Of a DNA stretch of 64,000 nt, positions 32,782 through 44,497 are shown in pieces. The stretch is from positions 372,001 through 436,000 of the forward strand of contig NC_016462.1 in the NCBI RefSeq assembly GCF_000226115.1, in the 5' to 3' direction. The position numbers were made by a program, and so were the translations under genes. The first letter of the stretch is position 1; each line of letters opens with the position of its first letter. The DNA is from Thermothielavioides terrestris NRRL 8126. Taxonomy: Eukaryota > Ascomycota > Sordariomycetes > Sordariales > Chaetomiaceae. Under the pieces are notes generated by a model. It was not told the DNA's origin and searched no databases. It was given only the letters and a program-made list of their open reading frames with translations.

Positions 32782-34723
32782 TCACACGGCTTCGCTGTCG
32801 TCGTCGTCGTTGTCCATCCCGTCGTCGTCATCCTCAAACGCGTCCAGGTCCTGCTCGGTCGCCTCTAGGCCAGATGACGACATGAACTTCTCGTCCTTGG
32901 CTTCGGCTGCAGTGTGCGGATAGGTGTCAGTGCATGCTATAATGTTTGAACTGGACAGAGGACAAACAGATTTTACTGCTGAAACAAAATATGCAGCCGG
33001 TAAAAGCGAGTTAGATAGAAATGTTTGAAGGAAGGGATTGGCTTACTCTTGGCCTCCACCAGCAGATTCTCCTGCACCTCGCACTCGGTCAGGACGCACC
33101 CCTCCCCCAGCTCGCTGCGCTTCCCCAGGATGCACTTGGTCAGCCTGCAGTTCTTGCCGACGACGACGCCGTCCATGAGCAGGCACTGCGACAGCTTGGC
33201 GCCCTCGCCGATCTGGCAGTTGGCGCCCACCACGCACTCCCTGATGGACGCCTTCTCCTGCACCGTCACGTTGTCCGCCACCAGGCTGTCCTGCTTCGTG
33301 ATGGTCGTCCGCGGCTTGACGCCCTCCGGGTAGGCCACCTTGCGGGCGTGCGCGAAGGGCGACGCGGCGTCCGCGCCGACCTCCTCGACGGAGGGGAGCT
33401 TGGCGAGCTGCAGCGAGATCTGGAGCAGGAGCTCGGCCGTGTCGACGCGGCGGATCAGGGGCGCGCCGGGGGTGGAAGGGTGGATGTAGGCGAGCATGGG
33501 CGGGACCGCGGCGGGTTCGTCGTCCGGGCCGGCCGGACGGTTCCCGTCGCCGCGGTCCGAGTGGTTGTCATCCCCGTTCTTCGCCGGGGCCACTATTGGG
33601 TTGGGTCCGTCGGTGGCGCGAGAGTCGAGGCCGAGTTTCGGCACGGAGGGGTTGTCGCCTCCGGGACTCGCATGCCCGTTTTCACGGTCGCTGCCGGGTC
33701 GGCTGAGAACCTTGCCCAACCCCAGCTTGGCAGAAAGCCCCTTCTGCCAGCCGGCCTTGGCCCACCACCCGATGACGTCCTCGCCGATGGTTTCTAGCCG
33801 ATCGTTCTCCTTGATGAACTGCATGATCCACTGCGGAAAGATGTAAATGTGGGCATCGCGGTGGGTGGTCAGCATCCGGATGCGGGGATGTTGACGGAGG
33901 AGTCCGTGGCGAACGGGAAAGCCTTTCTTTTCCTCCAGTAGATCCTTGAGAGAGTCTGTCGGCATAGAGTAGACCAGCTTCGCCATGTGAGGGAACAAGG
34001 AGCCTTTTACGGTAGGGGCGGACGTGGAATGAAGCGGTATTGTCGCCATGAAGTCGGTCTCCTCCCCCTTGATGGGCGTTGCTGTCTTCGTCTCATACCA
34101 GACACCCAGGCCGCCACTCCGTGGGCTGCGGGATCGGGAGTCGCCAACGAGGTCCTCGAGGCTGGCCGACTTGACCATCCATGCTTGCAGCAGCTTATCC
34201 GGGCCCAACTCGCAGACGAGATCGCAGGGAAGCACCAGAAAATCCGAGGTGACGGCGGCTTGCAACTCAGGAAGGCGAAGAATCTCGGCAGTCCCGGTGT
34301 TCTGGTCCAGGCCTTTCGGGGCCAAGAGGTCGGGCCGGGGAAGTGGTAAGCTTGTCAGGAAGGGGTTTGTCTTTAGGGCGGTGCTGATAGCCTCGGCGGC
34401 CGAAGGCGGGCACACCAGGGTGATATCTGCGTTGGGTTAGCGATGTTGCCCTCCGATGTGTAGAGCCGTGGGTTGCGGATGGCCGGGGAGGTACGCGACC
34501 CGTTGCGCTAGATCTGAGGCTCGCCGCCGTTTGGGCACTCACTTGTTATCCCTGCCCGGTAGCAGAACTCGAGCGGATACCAGACCATGGGCCTGTTCGC
34601 AATGGGTAGGAGAGCTTTTGGGTTTTCATCGGGGTTGGCTGTGAAAGTCGGGAACGAACTGCCAGGGCCACACAAGATCAAGGCCTGAAGGCCGGGGGCC
34701 GCGATGGTGACTGCGTGGGGCAT
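32782..34723 (-). CDS. gcd1: translation initiation factor eIF2B subunit gamma
   Basis: Three exons, 34723-34543, 34426-33047 and 32906-32782, encode 561 residues. The N-terminus QALILCGPGSSFPTF and PDENPKALLPIANRPMVWYP is the diverged nucleotidyltransferase signature of eIF2B gamma; the first join gives RAGIT|NITLVCPPSAA in frame. The C-terminal half (residues about 400-520) is a left-handed beta-helix with hexapeptide repeats (ASIRECVVGANCQIGEGAKL and VVVGKNCRLTKCILGKRSEL). Gamma and epsilon form the catalytic half of eIF2B, the cytoplasmic guanine nucleotide exchange factor for eIF2 (yeast Gcd1). A disordered Gly/Asn/Asp-rich insertion (residues about 275-350) separates the two domains, and the protein ends in an acidic tail (EDDDDGMDNDDDD) carried by its own exon. 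Divergent from the Pex22-like gene. Confidence 0.94.
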
Positions 34724-35481
34724 GGCAAGGACAACTCAACTCCTGCCCCGCGATCGAATTATGTTGGTTATTTTGTTATTTTCTTGTTCCCTTTTTATGG
34801 GTTTTGCGGTGCGGAAATGGGGGTTCGTTCCGGGTGGGAAAAGCGTCTCAGACTCCGTTGTAGCACGCGGGTGTCCTGTCAACTCCGTTTTGAGTTTGAG
34901 GTTGAGTCTTCTCGAAGTTAAAGCATTTTCCCTTCATTTGACTCACTCTGCAAGTGCTCTGAAATCCACATCTCAAGCCGCTTTCACACAGTTAAATGGT
35001 CTGTGCGTCACATGCCGAAGCTCGATGATGTGGGAGCTGTGTGGAGTGGTATGAAGTGGGGCGCAACCCCTGCCACTTATTTTTCTTGGCATCAGCTCCA
35101 AGTTCTTGTTTTCCTCGCCCGGCCAACCACTCGCCTCGGTTTTGGCCCGGGAACTGGAGCTAGGCTTGTCAGTCGAGCGCTGGGGGTGGTATCAACAACC
35201 CAGCCTCCAGGACCGCCCACACCAGCCACATGATTCTCCTCTTGCGATTCTGTCGCCAAAGACTTGAGCTTGGGACTTGACGAACCTTGACTGGCGGCGT
35301 GTGAATAGCGACCGCCGCTTGGAATCTACACCACTTACTTTTCGTTCCCAGAGGAACGCACGCAGAGCGCATTGACATTGAGCATCCTGCACCCTGCACC
35401 CTGCACCTGCGCCGAGTGTAAACCCCGTCCCGCATCCCGCGCCCTGTGCCGGCAGCGCAATGACCGATCGCCCCGCCGTCC
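34724..35481. other. divergent promoter, GCD1 / Pex22-like gene
   Basis: 758 bp between two start codons. It includes three tandem copies of CCTGCAC (35386-35406) within the likely leader of the Pex22-like gene. No other coding signal. Confidence 0.5.
35386..35406. repeat. three tandem copies of CCTGCAC
   Basis: Perfect 7-mer repeats, directly visible, about 76 bp upstream of the Pex22-like start codon. Confidence 0.9.
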
Positions 35482-36840
35482 ATGTCGCCGCCGTATGAGT
35501 CGTCCCGCCGCCGCGGGGTATGGAGCCACTGGGTGCCGCTCGTGCTGACCCTGACGGTTGCGACCGTCGGCGTCGCCGCCTGGATCTGGAGCCAGCGCGA
35601 GGACGAGGACCACGAGGACGCCGAGCAGCCCGGCGCCTACCAAGATCTTGACTACGAGAATGCCGACTACGGCGACAATCCCCCCTACGGCGCAAGCAGA
35701 GACGGCGGACAACCCCCCCGCGCGGGCGACGCCGGCTATGGCGCAACGCAGCCGCCCGCGGACTCCTCGAGCTCCGGCTGGGCGGCACTGCGGCGCACCC
35801 CGAGCCCGCAGCAATTTTTTGACAGCGCGAAGCGCACCGTTGCCGCCGGCATGACCGCTGCGGGCGCGGCTGTGGGGAGCGCCCTGGCGGCGATTAGGGA
35901 AGAGGACCAAACCGCATATGCCGACCACGAGACATGGTCCGAAGAGGCGGATGCCAAGAAGGACCGGGCTGTTCCCGGACCCTCGCAGAGCAAGGATGCC
36001 AGCAAGCGCCGCAAGAAGGTTGCCATCGTCGTCTCGGCGGACATCCGCCTGGACGATGTCGATGCCGACGGTTTCCACGAGCATGCTGTGAGTAGCAGTG
36101 CCTCCCGTCCAGAGGCCAGAGGGCTTTGGGTTGTGCATATGCTGACCATCGTGGAACAGTCCATCCTCTCCCACATCCCCCGTCAACTCGACTTCTCCAA
36201 GGTCAAGCTATACGTGCTGATCTATGCGCCCTACCTGAAGGACGCGGCGCTGGACGCCACTAGCAATCTCCCGCCTCCGTCGCTGAGCTCGTCGTTTTCG
36301 AACATTGACCATACCCAGGCCCAGATCACGGAGGAAGCGCGGAGCCCCCTGTAAGTGAGGGTGCCTACCTCCTCAGATGGAGTCTCGCCTGTTTCTTTCT
36401 CCTTTCTTTCTGCTAACCATCCTTGCAGAGCTGGCGCATCGTCCGCAGACCCGGCGTACAACGCCATCTACGCCCAGGCCAAGGCGCTCGTCGAGAAAGA
36501 GAGCATGATCCTCACCTTCACGACGCCCAACGGCCACGCACACATCCTGCGCCACATCCAGCCCGAGATCATCTACCTGCAGGAGTCGCTCTCCGGCGAC
36601 AACGGCAGCGTGGTGACGAACCTGCAAAGCTGGCTACGGCACGACGTGATTCTGGTGGTTGGGGCCGAGAGCGGCCACGGTGGACTAGCGGACAGCGAAT
36701 CGGAAGCCGAGAAGCCAGGCAAGGAGAAGGAGCTGTGGTGGCACAGAGAGGACCGCGTGGGCAGAGGGCGCGGTGTGGTGGTGGTGGACGGCGCGAGGGT
36801 GCAAGACGACTGGGCACGGAGGGTGCTGGGCAAGGAGTAG
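35482..36840 (+). CDS. pex22: peroxin-22-like membrane protein
   Basis: Three exons, 35482-36087, 36160-36350 and 36429-36840, encode 402 residues. A short basic N-terminus (SSRRRGVWSHW) precedes one membrane segment (VPLVLTLTVATVGVAAWIW, residues about 17-36) and a Glu/Asp-rich linker. The rest is a cytosolic domain with a Rossmann-like pattern: a first strand (KKVAIVVSADIRLDD), then LDFSKVKLYVLIYAP, then MILTFTTPNGHAHILRHIQP and HDVILVVGAESG. This arrangement matches the fungal peroxin-22-like family, which anchors the ubiquitin-conjugating enzyme Pex4 at the peroxisome surface for recycling of the import receptor Pex5. Sequence conservation in this family is low, so the assignment rests on architecture and remembered resemblance. 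The charged linker (about residues 140-180) is likely disordered. Alternative: an unrelated single-pass protein with the same topology. Confidence 0.72.
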
Positions 36841-38003
36841 TGGTTGGTCAACGGATGGAAGCTAGGTACGACGCGAAGATTACGACTGTATTCTGGTGAT
36901 GATTTGAGATGGATAGGTCCCTCATGTACCTCCTATTTTCTGTTTTCTGCCACAGGTAGTAGTATAGTGGTCTGGGTAGGAGAAACCGAGTTTGACCGCG
37001 AGTCGAGCGTGCGTCGAGGTTCCATAAGGGTCGCGGGCTTGGGCTGACACGCTCAAAATATTCTCTCACTTCCATTCACCTTTAGGTACTCCAGGTACGG
37101 CAGGTAGTCGCCCACGGGGATGATGGCCAGTGAGGCAGCTAACGTTACTCCGTACGGAATATACGGTGCGATATCCTAACGTGACCGAGCACTGCGTCAT
37201 ATGAGCCGCTGCTTGTGAGTACAGTATACGCACAGTATGAAGATACTGAGGTCTCTTACACGACGGATACAAGCAGGGCGTGACTTTCCACATCCATTGC
37301 CTAACAAGCATGCAGGCCAGATAATTTCCATTACACACCTACACCCTTCAACCTCATTCTCTGGTCCGCACTTCTGCCATCCAACACCAAAAATTGCCGC
37401 GTTTCTTCCATCATTCATCTTGTCGGCCGATCTGTCCTGCACGTGATGTGGCTTTCTTGCCAAGACGCCTCGTTGTAGCCAGTGGACCCAGGCGAACCAA
37501 GCCTTCGCTGACGCTGACAGGGGTTCGGCAGGGAATGAACTGCTGCAGGCTTGCAACCCCCACACAAAGAGCCGAACGACATCAGCGACCGTGCCCGAAC
37601 AACGCGACAGCCATCGCGACAGCCATCGCGCCGACGCCCGCTCGAAAGACTCGGTTCTGCGGTTACGGCCGCGAGCTCGCTCATCCGCGCATCCTCCCGC
37701 ATTTGCGCCCATCCAACACCGTCATCTGAGCGCGCCGAGAACACGGGGCTTCGGGGCCTGTCTCCGGCGCTCGCCAACACGCCGCCACGGGCTGCTGCGT
37801 ATCACATCACATCTTAGCATCACTAGGTTTCCGATAGTCGACAACATTTTCCGCCGCCACGAGGCGTCTGTTGCGAACTCGCCCCGGCCGATGCCCGCCT
37901 AGGCACCGTAGGACCCCCGGATGCAGGCTGGAATTAGGTTGGAGGAAGACGGAAAACCAGTTCCTGACATCACCGCCGGCTTGGGCGGTTGCTGGTCCCG
38001 TCA
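36841..38003. other. intergenic, 3' of Pex22-like gene and promoter of SPT20
   Basis: About 1.2 kb. It contains adjacent copies of two recurrent motifs: TAACGTTA (37140-37147) overlapping TACTCCGTA (37146-37154), the latter inside the palindromic core TCCGTACGGA. A 12-mer CGACAGCCATCG is duplicated in tandem at 37605-37628. No gene supported. Confidence 0.5.
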
Positions 38004-41000
38004 ATGGCGCCTACTGTCGTCGCCGCGCCGGCGACACCTGCCCACACTAAGATAAAACGGCCTATCCCCCCGGGCATCCAGACGAACGGTGTCCCATCCT
38101 CGCGCTCCTCGCCATCGCCCTCCATATCCGCCAAGCGCGCTCCGCCTTCGGCTGTCCGCCAGCCATCTAACCCGCCGACCGCGACGGGGCCCACTCCGAC
38201 TTCAGCCCGTCCGCCCAATCGCCCACGCCGAGATGTCTCCGGACAGGCGCTGGGGAGAGGCCAAAGAAGCGCCGGCCTCAGGTCCGCCAGCATCGCCCCC
38301 GATCTCGCATCATCTCCGACAACCGAACCGCCGCCCTATGGTTGGTGCCGCGCTGCCGTGGCTGTCCGACAAATCTAGGTGCTCTGCTAACGCTGGACTC
38401 AGTGGTCTCCGATGCATACATCCTCCGAAAGTTCGCCGGGAACCCCCCGTCCCTCATAGTCCACCTGCACCAAAACCATTTCCGCTTCGATCAGCAGGAG
38501 GGCATGTTTCAATACAAGTCCCCGATGCGGCTATTTTTGGAGCACCTGCGCTCCCGCACCGTCCCTCACGACATGCTCGAGTACTTCACCCAATGGGGTG
38601 TGCCCTTTTATGACGGCTGTCTGATCGTCCAGGTTCACGACCACAAATCGGTCACCCAATCTGACGATTCTGCGAGGCCGTCGTCTGCCTCGAGCACGAC
38701 GATGCCCTTTTCCGTCCACAACTACAATCAATACATCACTCCGTCGCCTTCTGTTCCCTATCCGAAGGAGAACCTGGTTGCGGCCAATGGTGTGCATGGC
38801 CCGACCCCGGAGAAGACGGCCGAAGAGAAGGACAAGGAGAACATGCCGGCTCCCGGAGCGCCTGCAGACGGTCAGAAGAGCAAAGGGACAGCCAAGCCGA
38901 GGATATACACCATCGTGCTTCACCCTACGGAACAGAGCTTGCAGACGGATCTTGCCATTAAGGCTACCACTCCTCGCGGGGCCTCCGATGCCGCTCCTCC
39001 AGCCACGCCGCACGCTGCGGTGCCGCCGACTCCGACTGCAGCGAGTATGCCGCCGCCCGCAAAGAAGCAAAAGCGAGAACGCATGGAGCTCGACGCTAGC
39101 AACATCCATGACGCCGAAGCCCAGATCCGGCTAGCAACCACGGCGCCCCTGGACCTGGAGCCGACCAAGAATGCCGAGGAGACCATCGCAAAACTCGAGA
39201 AACTTGCGCACCCAGACCACTCGCAGAAGCCACCCCAGCCCAAGACGCGCAAGAGGACGGTCGCCGAGATGGCCGCAGACGAGGCTTTGGCCGCCGGCCA
39301 GGAACGTTTCATGCTCACCCTGGACGAGCGCCTGCTGGCGCAGGTGGTCAACGGACAGGCAGGCGGCACCGGCACAGATGGGGATGGTCCGAGTACGACT
39401 TCAGCATGGGAGCCGAGGTTCGAGCGGTTCAAACTCATCGCCGAGATCAAGCGAGATCATGCCGAGAAGAAGGAGTTGGAAAAGCTCAAGCAGGCCGAGG
39501 CCGAGCGCAAGCTCCACTTGCAGAAGCAGCAGCAGCAACAGGAAGCTGCCATGCTCCAGGCAAGACAAGCGCAGGCGCAGGCCGAGGCGGAGCGTCTGAG
39601 AAAAGAGCAGGCGCTTCGCGAACAGCAACGGCAGGAGGCTCAAAGACGGATGCACGCGGTCCAGGCAGCTCAGGCTCAGGCCCAGGCTCAGGCGCAAGCT
39701 CAAGCTCAAGCACAGGCTCAGGCTCAGGCGCAAGCCCAGGCGCAGGCTCAGGCTCAGCAAGCGCAAGCGCAGGCACAAGCGCAGTCGCAAGCCCAGGCTC
39801 AGGCCCAGGCACAAGCACAGCATGCCGCCAACGCGTCCGCCAGGGGCACTCCCCACACGCACCCACCGCATCTCAGTCCCCTGCCGGCCGGGATGACGGG
39901 TGGGATTCCGGTCAGCATGGGCCAGGCACAAGCAAGGTTCCCACAGGTTTCGCAGCCGCAGGTCTCATCCCCGATCATCCGGCAGAATACCCCACAAACG
40001 GCGTCCTCCCCCATGGGCATGGCGGGAGTGGCCATGCAGCACTCCAACTCGAACCTTGGGCAGGCAGGAAGCCCGCCGAGGCCGCCGTCGGTTGTCCAGA
40101 ACCATCCCATGGGCGTGCCCATGGCTCCCACCATGTCGGCGCGCGGAAGTCAACAGAGCCACGCGGGGGCCACGCCGAGGATGCACTCGGCGACTCCAAA
40201 TATGGCGCACGCAACTCCCATTTCTCGGCCTCAGGCTATGCCGACGCCGCGGATGACGCAGGCCAGCGCGTCGCCCGGCATGATGGCTACGGCGCAACAG
40301 CTGGGCCAGGCCATGCTGATGAATCCGCAAGGAATCGTGGCCCAGATGCCGAACGTCGGGCTCAATGCAGCTCAAATCGCACAGCAACAGCGGATATTGC
40401 AGCAACAACAGCAAATGATGCAGATGCAACAGAACGAGATGGTCAACGGGGGCATGCCGGCCAACATGGCCCACTTCCAACAGCAACAACGAATGATGCA
40501 GCAACCGCAGTTGTTGATGCAACAACAGCAGCAACAACAACAGCAGCAGCAGCAGCGGATGAGCCAAATGATGAACCAGGCGCCATCGCTTGCCGACGTG
40601 TCGGCGGAATACGCGAATGCGGTCCACGCTATGCAGCGGATGGGACAACTCAACCCGGCGCAATTACAAGCGTTGCAGGCAAAGCAGCGGCAGCTCGTGG
40701 CCGCGCAGCTCCAAGCCCAAGGGCGGAACCCAAACATGGCGGGCATGAATGGTTTGGCGCCAAACCCGCTAGCCGGCCTGACACCTCAACTGCTGGCTTC
40801 GTTGACGCCGGCGCAACAACTAGCGGCCATGCAGCATTTCCAAGTCGCTCAACAGCAGCAACAACAGCAGCATCATCAACAGCAGCTCCAGCAACAACAA
40901 GCCGCCGCGGCGGCCGCGGCCGCCCAGCGCCCGCAGCACGCGCAACTGCAAATGCAGCAGGCGCAGCAGATGCAGCAACAAGCGCGGCAGCCGCAGCTCT

Positions 41001-41443
41001 CGCAGGCGCAACTGATGCTGCTGAACAACCCGGCGGTGCAGGCGCAGATTCGCAACCAGGCGACGGCGCTGATGGACAAGCAGCTGCCGCAGCTCCAGCA
41101 GCACTTCCCCGCCGGCGTCCCCATCCCCGAGGACAAGCTCGCCGAGTTCCGGCGCAAATGCTTACAGCAGGCGCGCGCCAGCGTCATCATGGCCATCCAA
41201 CAGGGGCGGCTGAACCTCGGCGGCGGGCCGCCGCCGCAGCAGCAGCAGCAGCAACAGCAGCAACAACAACAGCAGCAGCAGCTTGCCGCCCAGCAGGCGC
41301 ACCAACAGCAGCAGGCGCAACAGCAGCAACAGCAGCAGCAGCAGCAGGCGGCGGCTGTGGCAGCGATGCAGCAGCAGATGGCGGCTGCCGGCGCCGGCGG
41401 TGCCGGCGGGGTGGGCGGCATGATGGGCGGGCCGGGCATGTAG
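38004..41443 (+). CDS. spt20: SAGA complex subunit Spt20
   Basis: Two exons, 38004-38340 and 38403-41443 (62-nt intron), encode 1125 residues. The N-terminal 110 residues are Pro/Ser/Ala-rich; the Spt20 domain follows (residues about 113-320), with [44 protein letters not shown] and [12 protein letters not shown]. The join [12 protein letters not shown] places the domain correctly. Spt20 is a core structural subunit of the nuclear SAGA coactivator. Downstream the protein is dominated by low complexity: a coiled-coil-like block ([20 protein letters not shown]), an alternating Ala-Gln tract (39,661-39,825) and several long poly-Gln runs, with mixed CAG and CAA codons. Such tracts are common in SAGA and Mediator subunits. 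Because of them, other frames of this region also stay open for hundreds of codons, but they are not genes. Confidence 0.92.
39661..39825 (+). repeat. Ala-Gln dipeptide-encoding repeat in SPT20
   Basis: A near-continuous run of CAG/CAA and GCT/GCC/GCG codons. Third positions vary, so it is conserved as protein rather than as a DNA microsatellite. Confidence 0.9.
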
Positions 41444-43102
41444 AGCAGCTGCTCCGGCGGCGCCGTGTCTGGGAGCTGCTTGTCCTCCTCTTTCCCCTCC
41501 TCCTGCTCCTTCTCCTCCCCCCCCTCGTCGTCGTTGGAGGAGCGCTCCGGCACCCCTGCGAGTTCTGCTGGCACGTCGGGGCTCACCTGTTGTTGTTGTT
41601 GTTGGTGGTGTTGGCCATTTCCCCAGCCCACGACCTGTCCTACGGCTCCCGCGGTGTGCAGCTCGGGCGACGGTGGCGGGGGCGACGGTGGCGCTTCTTG
41701 CGGCTCTCGCGTCCTGGCGCTGTTGCTTGGATGGGGTTGATTGCCGGGCTGTGATTCTCTAGCGGGAGAGATGAGCGCTGCAGCGTGTATTTTTTTCTTC
41801 CTTTTTTTCTTGTTTACTGCTGGCTGGTTCTGCGGTTGGGATGGCGGGCGTGGTAGATGATGGTTTCACGGAGTTGCTTTCCGGCACGGTTGGGCTGGTT
41901 CGGCTGGGGGTTCTGATCATGACGGAACGTTTGGTGAGGGGGGGAGGGGGGCGGGGGCCACGGTTGGGATAGGAGGGGAGGGGGGAGGGGGAAGGTGCGG
42001 TGGCATCATGGACTTGGTGGAGTGCTTCAGCGGCTCATGAAGGCTTTGGTTTCTTCTCTGACACTTCAAGGAGGTGTCTGACACTTTACGGAGGTGCTCG
42101 CTCTTGGGAGTTGGGGCCCCTTCCAAGCGGCCATTTGGGAACTGAACGCTGGCTTTGCTTTGGCCTCAAGGTTCAGGACTCGGGATTCGGCTCATGGCGA
42201 ACGGATGGTTGACGGTTTTTGGGAGTTTTCTCTTATCACACACGCCTGCTGCATGCTTGGTGGACGGTCGGTGCCTGCAGGGTTTGTTTCTGGCTTTTGC
42301 TGGCTTGTGTTTTTCACGCTGCGTTGCGTTCGTCTGGCACACACATATATATTATACCCTGGGCTCCTGGGAGGGTTTGGGTACTGGGGCCGTGGCAACC
42401 CTTCGGTTTCGGTCTGGACAGCACCGTTACTTGCTATGGCTACGGTGGAACAGTTTATGGTGCTTTGGAGGTATTGTTACCTAGGAGTGTTTGCTTTTAG
42501 ATGGGAAGCGGGCTGGTGCTGGTTGGTGTATTATCGTGCCCTGCTGCTTAGCTGCTGAGCGTCGGATAGCATTGGTAGCTTTATGACGATGTCGTCTTTC
42601 TAGTTTCGCTGTGTCGATGTGCTGTTCCTCTGTCTAGGGATCTACGCTAGATTACCTTGCAACCCACCCTGTTCACAGTGTACTGCGTAGAGCTTGTGCT
42701 GGGGTGAGTTGGTCAGGGGCTGGGGGTGCACGTGACGGGTCCTGCTTATCGGGAATAGGAGGTGCACGGGCCACCTTCCAGCCTGCTGCTGATGACGGAA
42801 TCTGCCAGCTTTGGTGCTGGGCTGGCTGCCTGCAAGAGCTTGGTGATATTGAATTGCCGAGCATCGAGCGAGGCACAACACGGCCATTCCGCGGTCAACA
42901 GCAGGCTTCCTCGACAACAGGCTGCTCTTTTACGGCTCGCCTGCTTCCTGGCATGTGATTACTTCTCTCGCGTTGATTTGCTCGCCCTTATCGCGCTCTC
43001 GTCGCGGCTCGGAGACACGCGACAGCGACATACTCGGCCAAGTCGGCGACGAGCGCAGCCGAACCCTCCTATTTTGGGATCCATAGACAGAACGCAACCA
43101 CC
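41444..43102. other. intergenic, 3' of SPT20 and promoter of ATG27
   Basis: About 1.7 kb. The first 350 bases are pyrimidine-rich on the plus strand (a likely long 3' UTR); a G-rich tract follows at 41937-41997. ORFs here are short and look accidental. Confidence 0.5.
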
Positions 43103-44497
43103 ATGAAGCAGCCATCAAGCTGGCGGTCCAGCTTCGAGGCGGCCACCCTCGCGTCGCTGCTGCTGCTCCTCGGACCCTCCCCACCAATACCAGTAGCAGC
43201 AGCGGCGGCGGCGGTAACAGCAACAGCAACAACAGCACCAGCAGGAACGGCGGCGGCAACGGCGCTCGCCTGCGACAGGCTCGAGGTGGACGGGCACGCC
43301 TACAACCTGCAGCCGCTGGCGGGCCCGCACTCGGTCGTCACGCACGAGTACACGCGGCCGACGTACCACAACACGACCTACACGATCGACCTGTGCGGGC
43401 CGCTGCGGCGCAAGGGCGACGTGCCGGCCGAGGAGAGGTGTCCTGACGGGACGCGAGGTGGGTACATAGATTTATATCGTCCTATTGATCTGTCTATTTC
43501 AGGGGAGAAGAAAGCTCGCTCGTTGCGGAAGAGAGGTTGGCTGGGTTTAGATGGATGGGATGAGCGAATGCTAACGCGGCTTCGGTTGGGACATAGTCTG
43601 CGCGATAAAGCATCGCTGGGACCCCAAGGAGGGCAAGGTGGTGGGCACAGACCAGGTGATACCTATCGTGCGCGGCAGCGGCGACGACAACAAGGCGGTT
43701 GCGTGGGAGGCGAAGCGGTTGCCGGCGGACGAGTCGACACAGAAGGACGCCAAGCGGGAAGGGCTCCGGCTGACGCTGCAGGGCGGCACGTACCAGCAGC
43801 GGGCGCAGCGGACGGTCGTTGAGTTTCGGTGTAACCCGGACCTGGCGGGCACGGAGGGCGAGTGGGAGAGCGTGGACGAGTACGTCACGGCGAAGGAGGG
43901 GGATGGCAAGGCAAACAGCCGGCGCGAGGAGAAGGGCGACAGCGGCAAGGGGGACAGCAGTAAGAAGGACGAGGAGGATGACAGCACGCCGGAGCAGCAG
44001 CTCAAGAAGGACGGGGCGGCGCTCGTGTGGGAGGGATACAAGCGCGAGAAGGACGGGAGCGGCGCGGACATGGACACGCTGTACCTGACGTGGTACACAA
44101 AACAGGCATGCGATGCCGCCGTGGACCAGCCGCCGCCGCCGCCGCCGCAACAGAGCAAGCACTGGGGGTTCTTTACCTGGCTGGTCATCCTGTGAGTACC
44201 GCCGACACCCTCCGTTACTCTTTGTTTTCTCGCTGTCTCCTTGTCCCCCACCGTCTCAGCAGAGAGATCGTGACGTGCTGACAGCCCTCCCTTCGTCGCA
44301 GGGTCTTCCTCGCCATCGCATCGTACCTCATCTTCGGCTCGTGGCTCAACTACAACCGGTACGGCGCGCGCGGCTGGGACCTGCTGCCGCACGGCGACAC
44401 GCTGCGCGACATCCCCTACCTGATGAAGGACCTGATCCGCAGGGTGCTCAACACGCTGCAGAGCACCGGCAGCCGCGGCGGCTACTCGGCCGTGTAG
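43103..44497 (+). CDS. atg27: autophagy-related protein Atg27
   Basis: Three exons, 43103-43457, 43597-44191 and 44302-44497, encode 381 residues. A signal peptide covers residues about 10-38 (ATLASLLLLLG). The lumenal domain has paired cysteines typical of the mannose-6-phosphate-receptor-like fold of Atg27 (ACDRLEVDGHAYNLQPL, DLCGPLRRKG, RVCAIKHRWDPKEGK, VEFRCNPDL, KQACDAA). One transmembrane segment (FFTWLVILVFLAIASYLIFG, spanning the last intron) is followed by a short tail GSWLNYNRYGARGWDLLPHG. The last four residues are YSAV, the tyrosine sorting signal type (YxxPhi) reported for yeast Atg27. The protein cycles between Golgi, vacuole and phagophore precursors and helps deliver Atg9. An acidic/basic insertion rich in Lys, Asp and Ser (residues about 265-310) looks disordered. 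Confident call. Confidence 0.93.

Noticed and set aside
40876..41631. Minus-strand Cys-rich ORF
   Set aside because: Poly-Cys arises from reading CAG/CAA repeats antisense; not a cysteine-rich effector.
39406..41754. 782-codon plus-strand ORF
   Set aside because: It is an out-of-frame shadow of the SPT20 Gln/Ala repeats, with no family resemblance.
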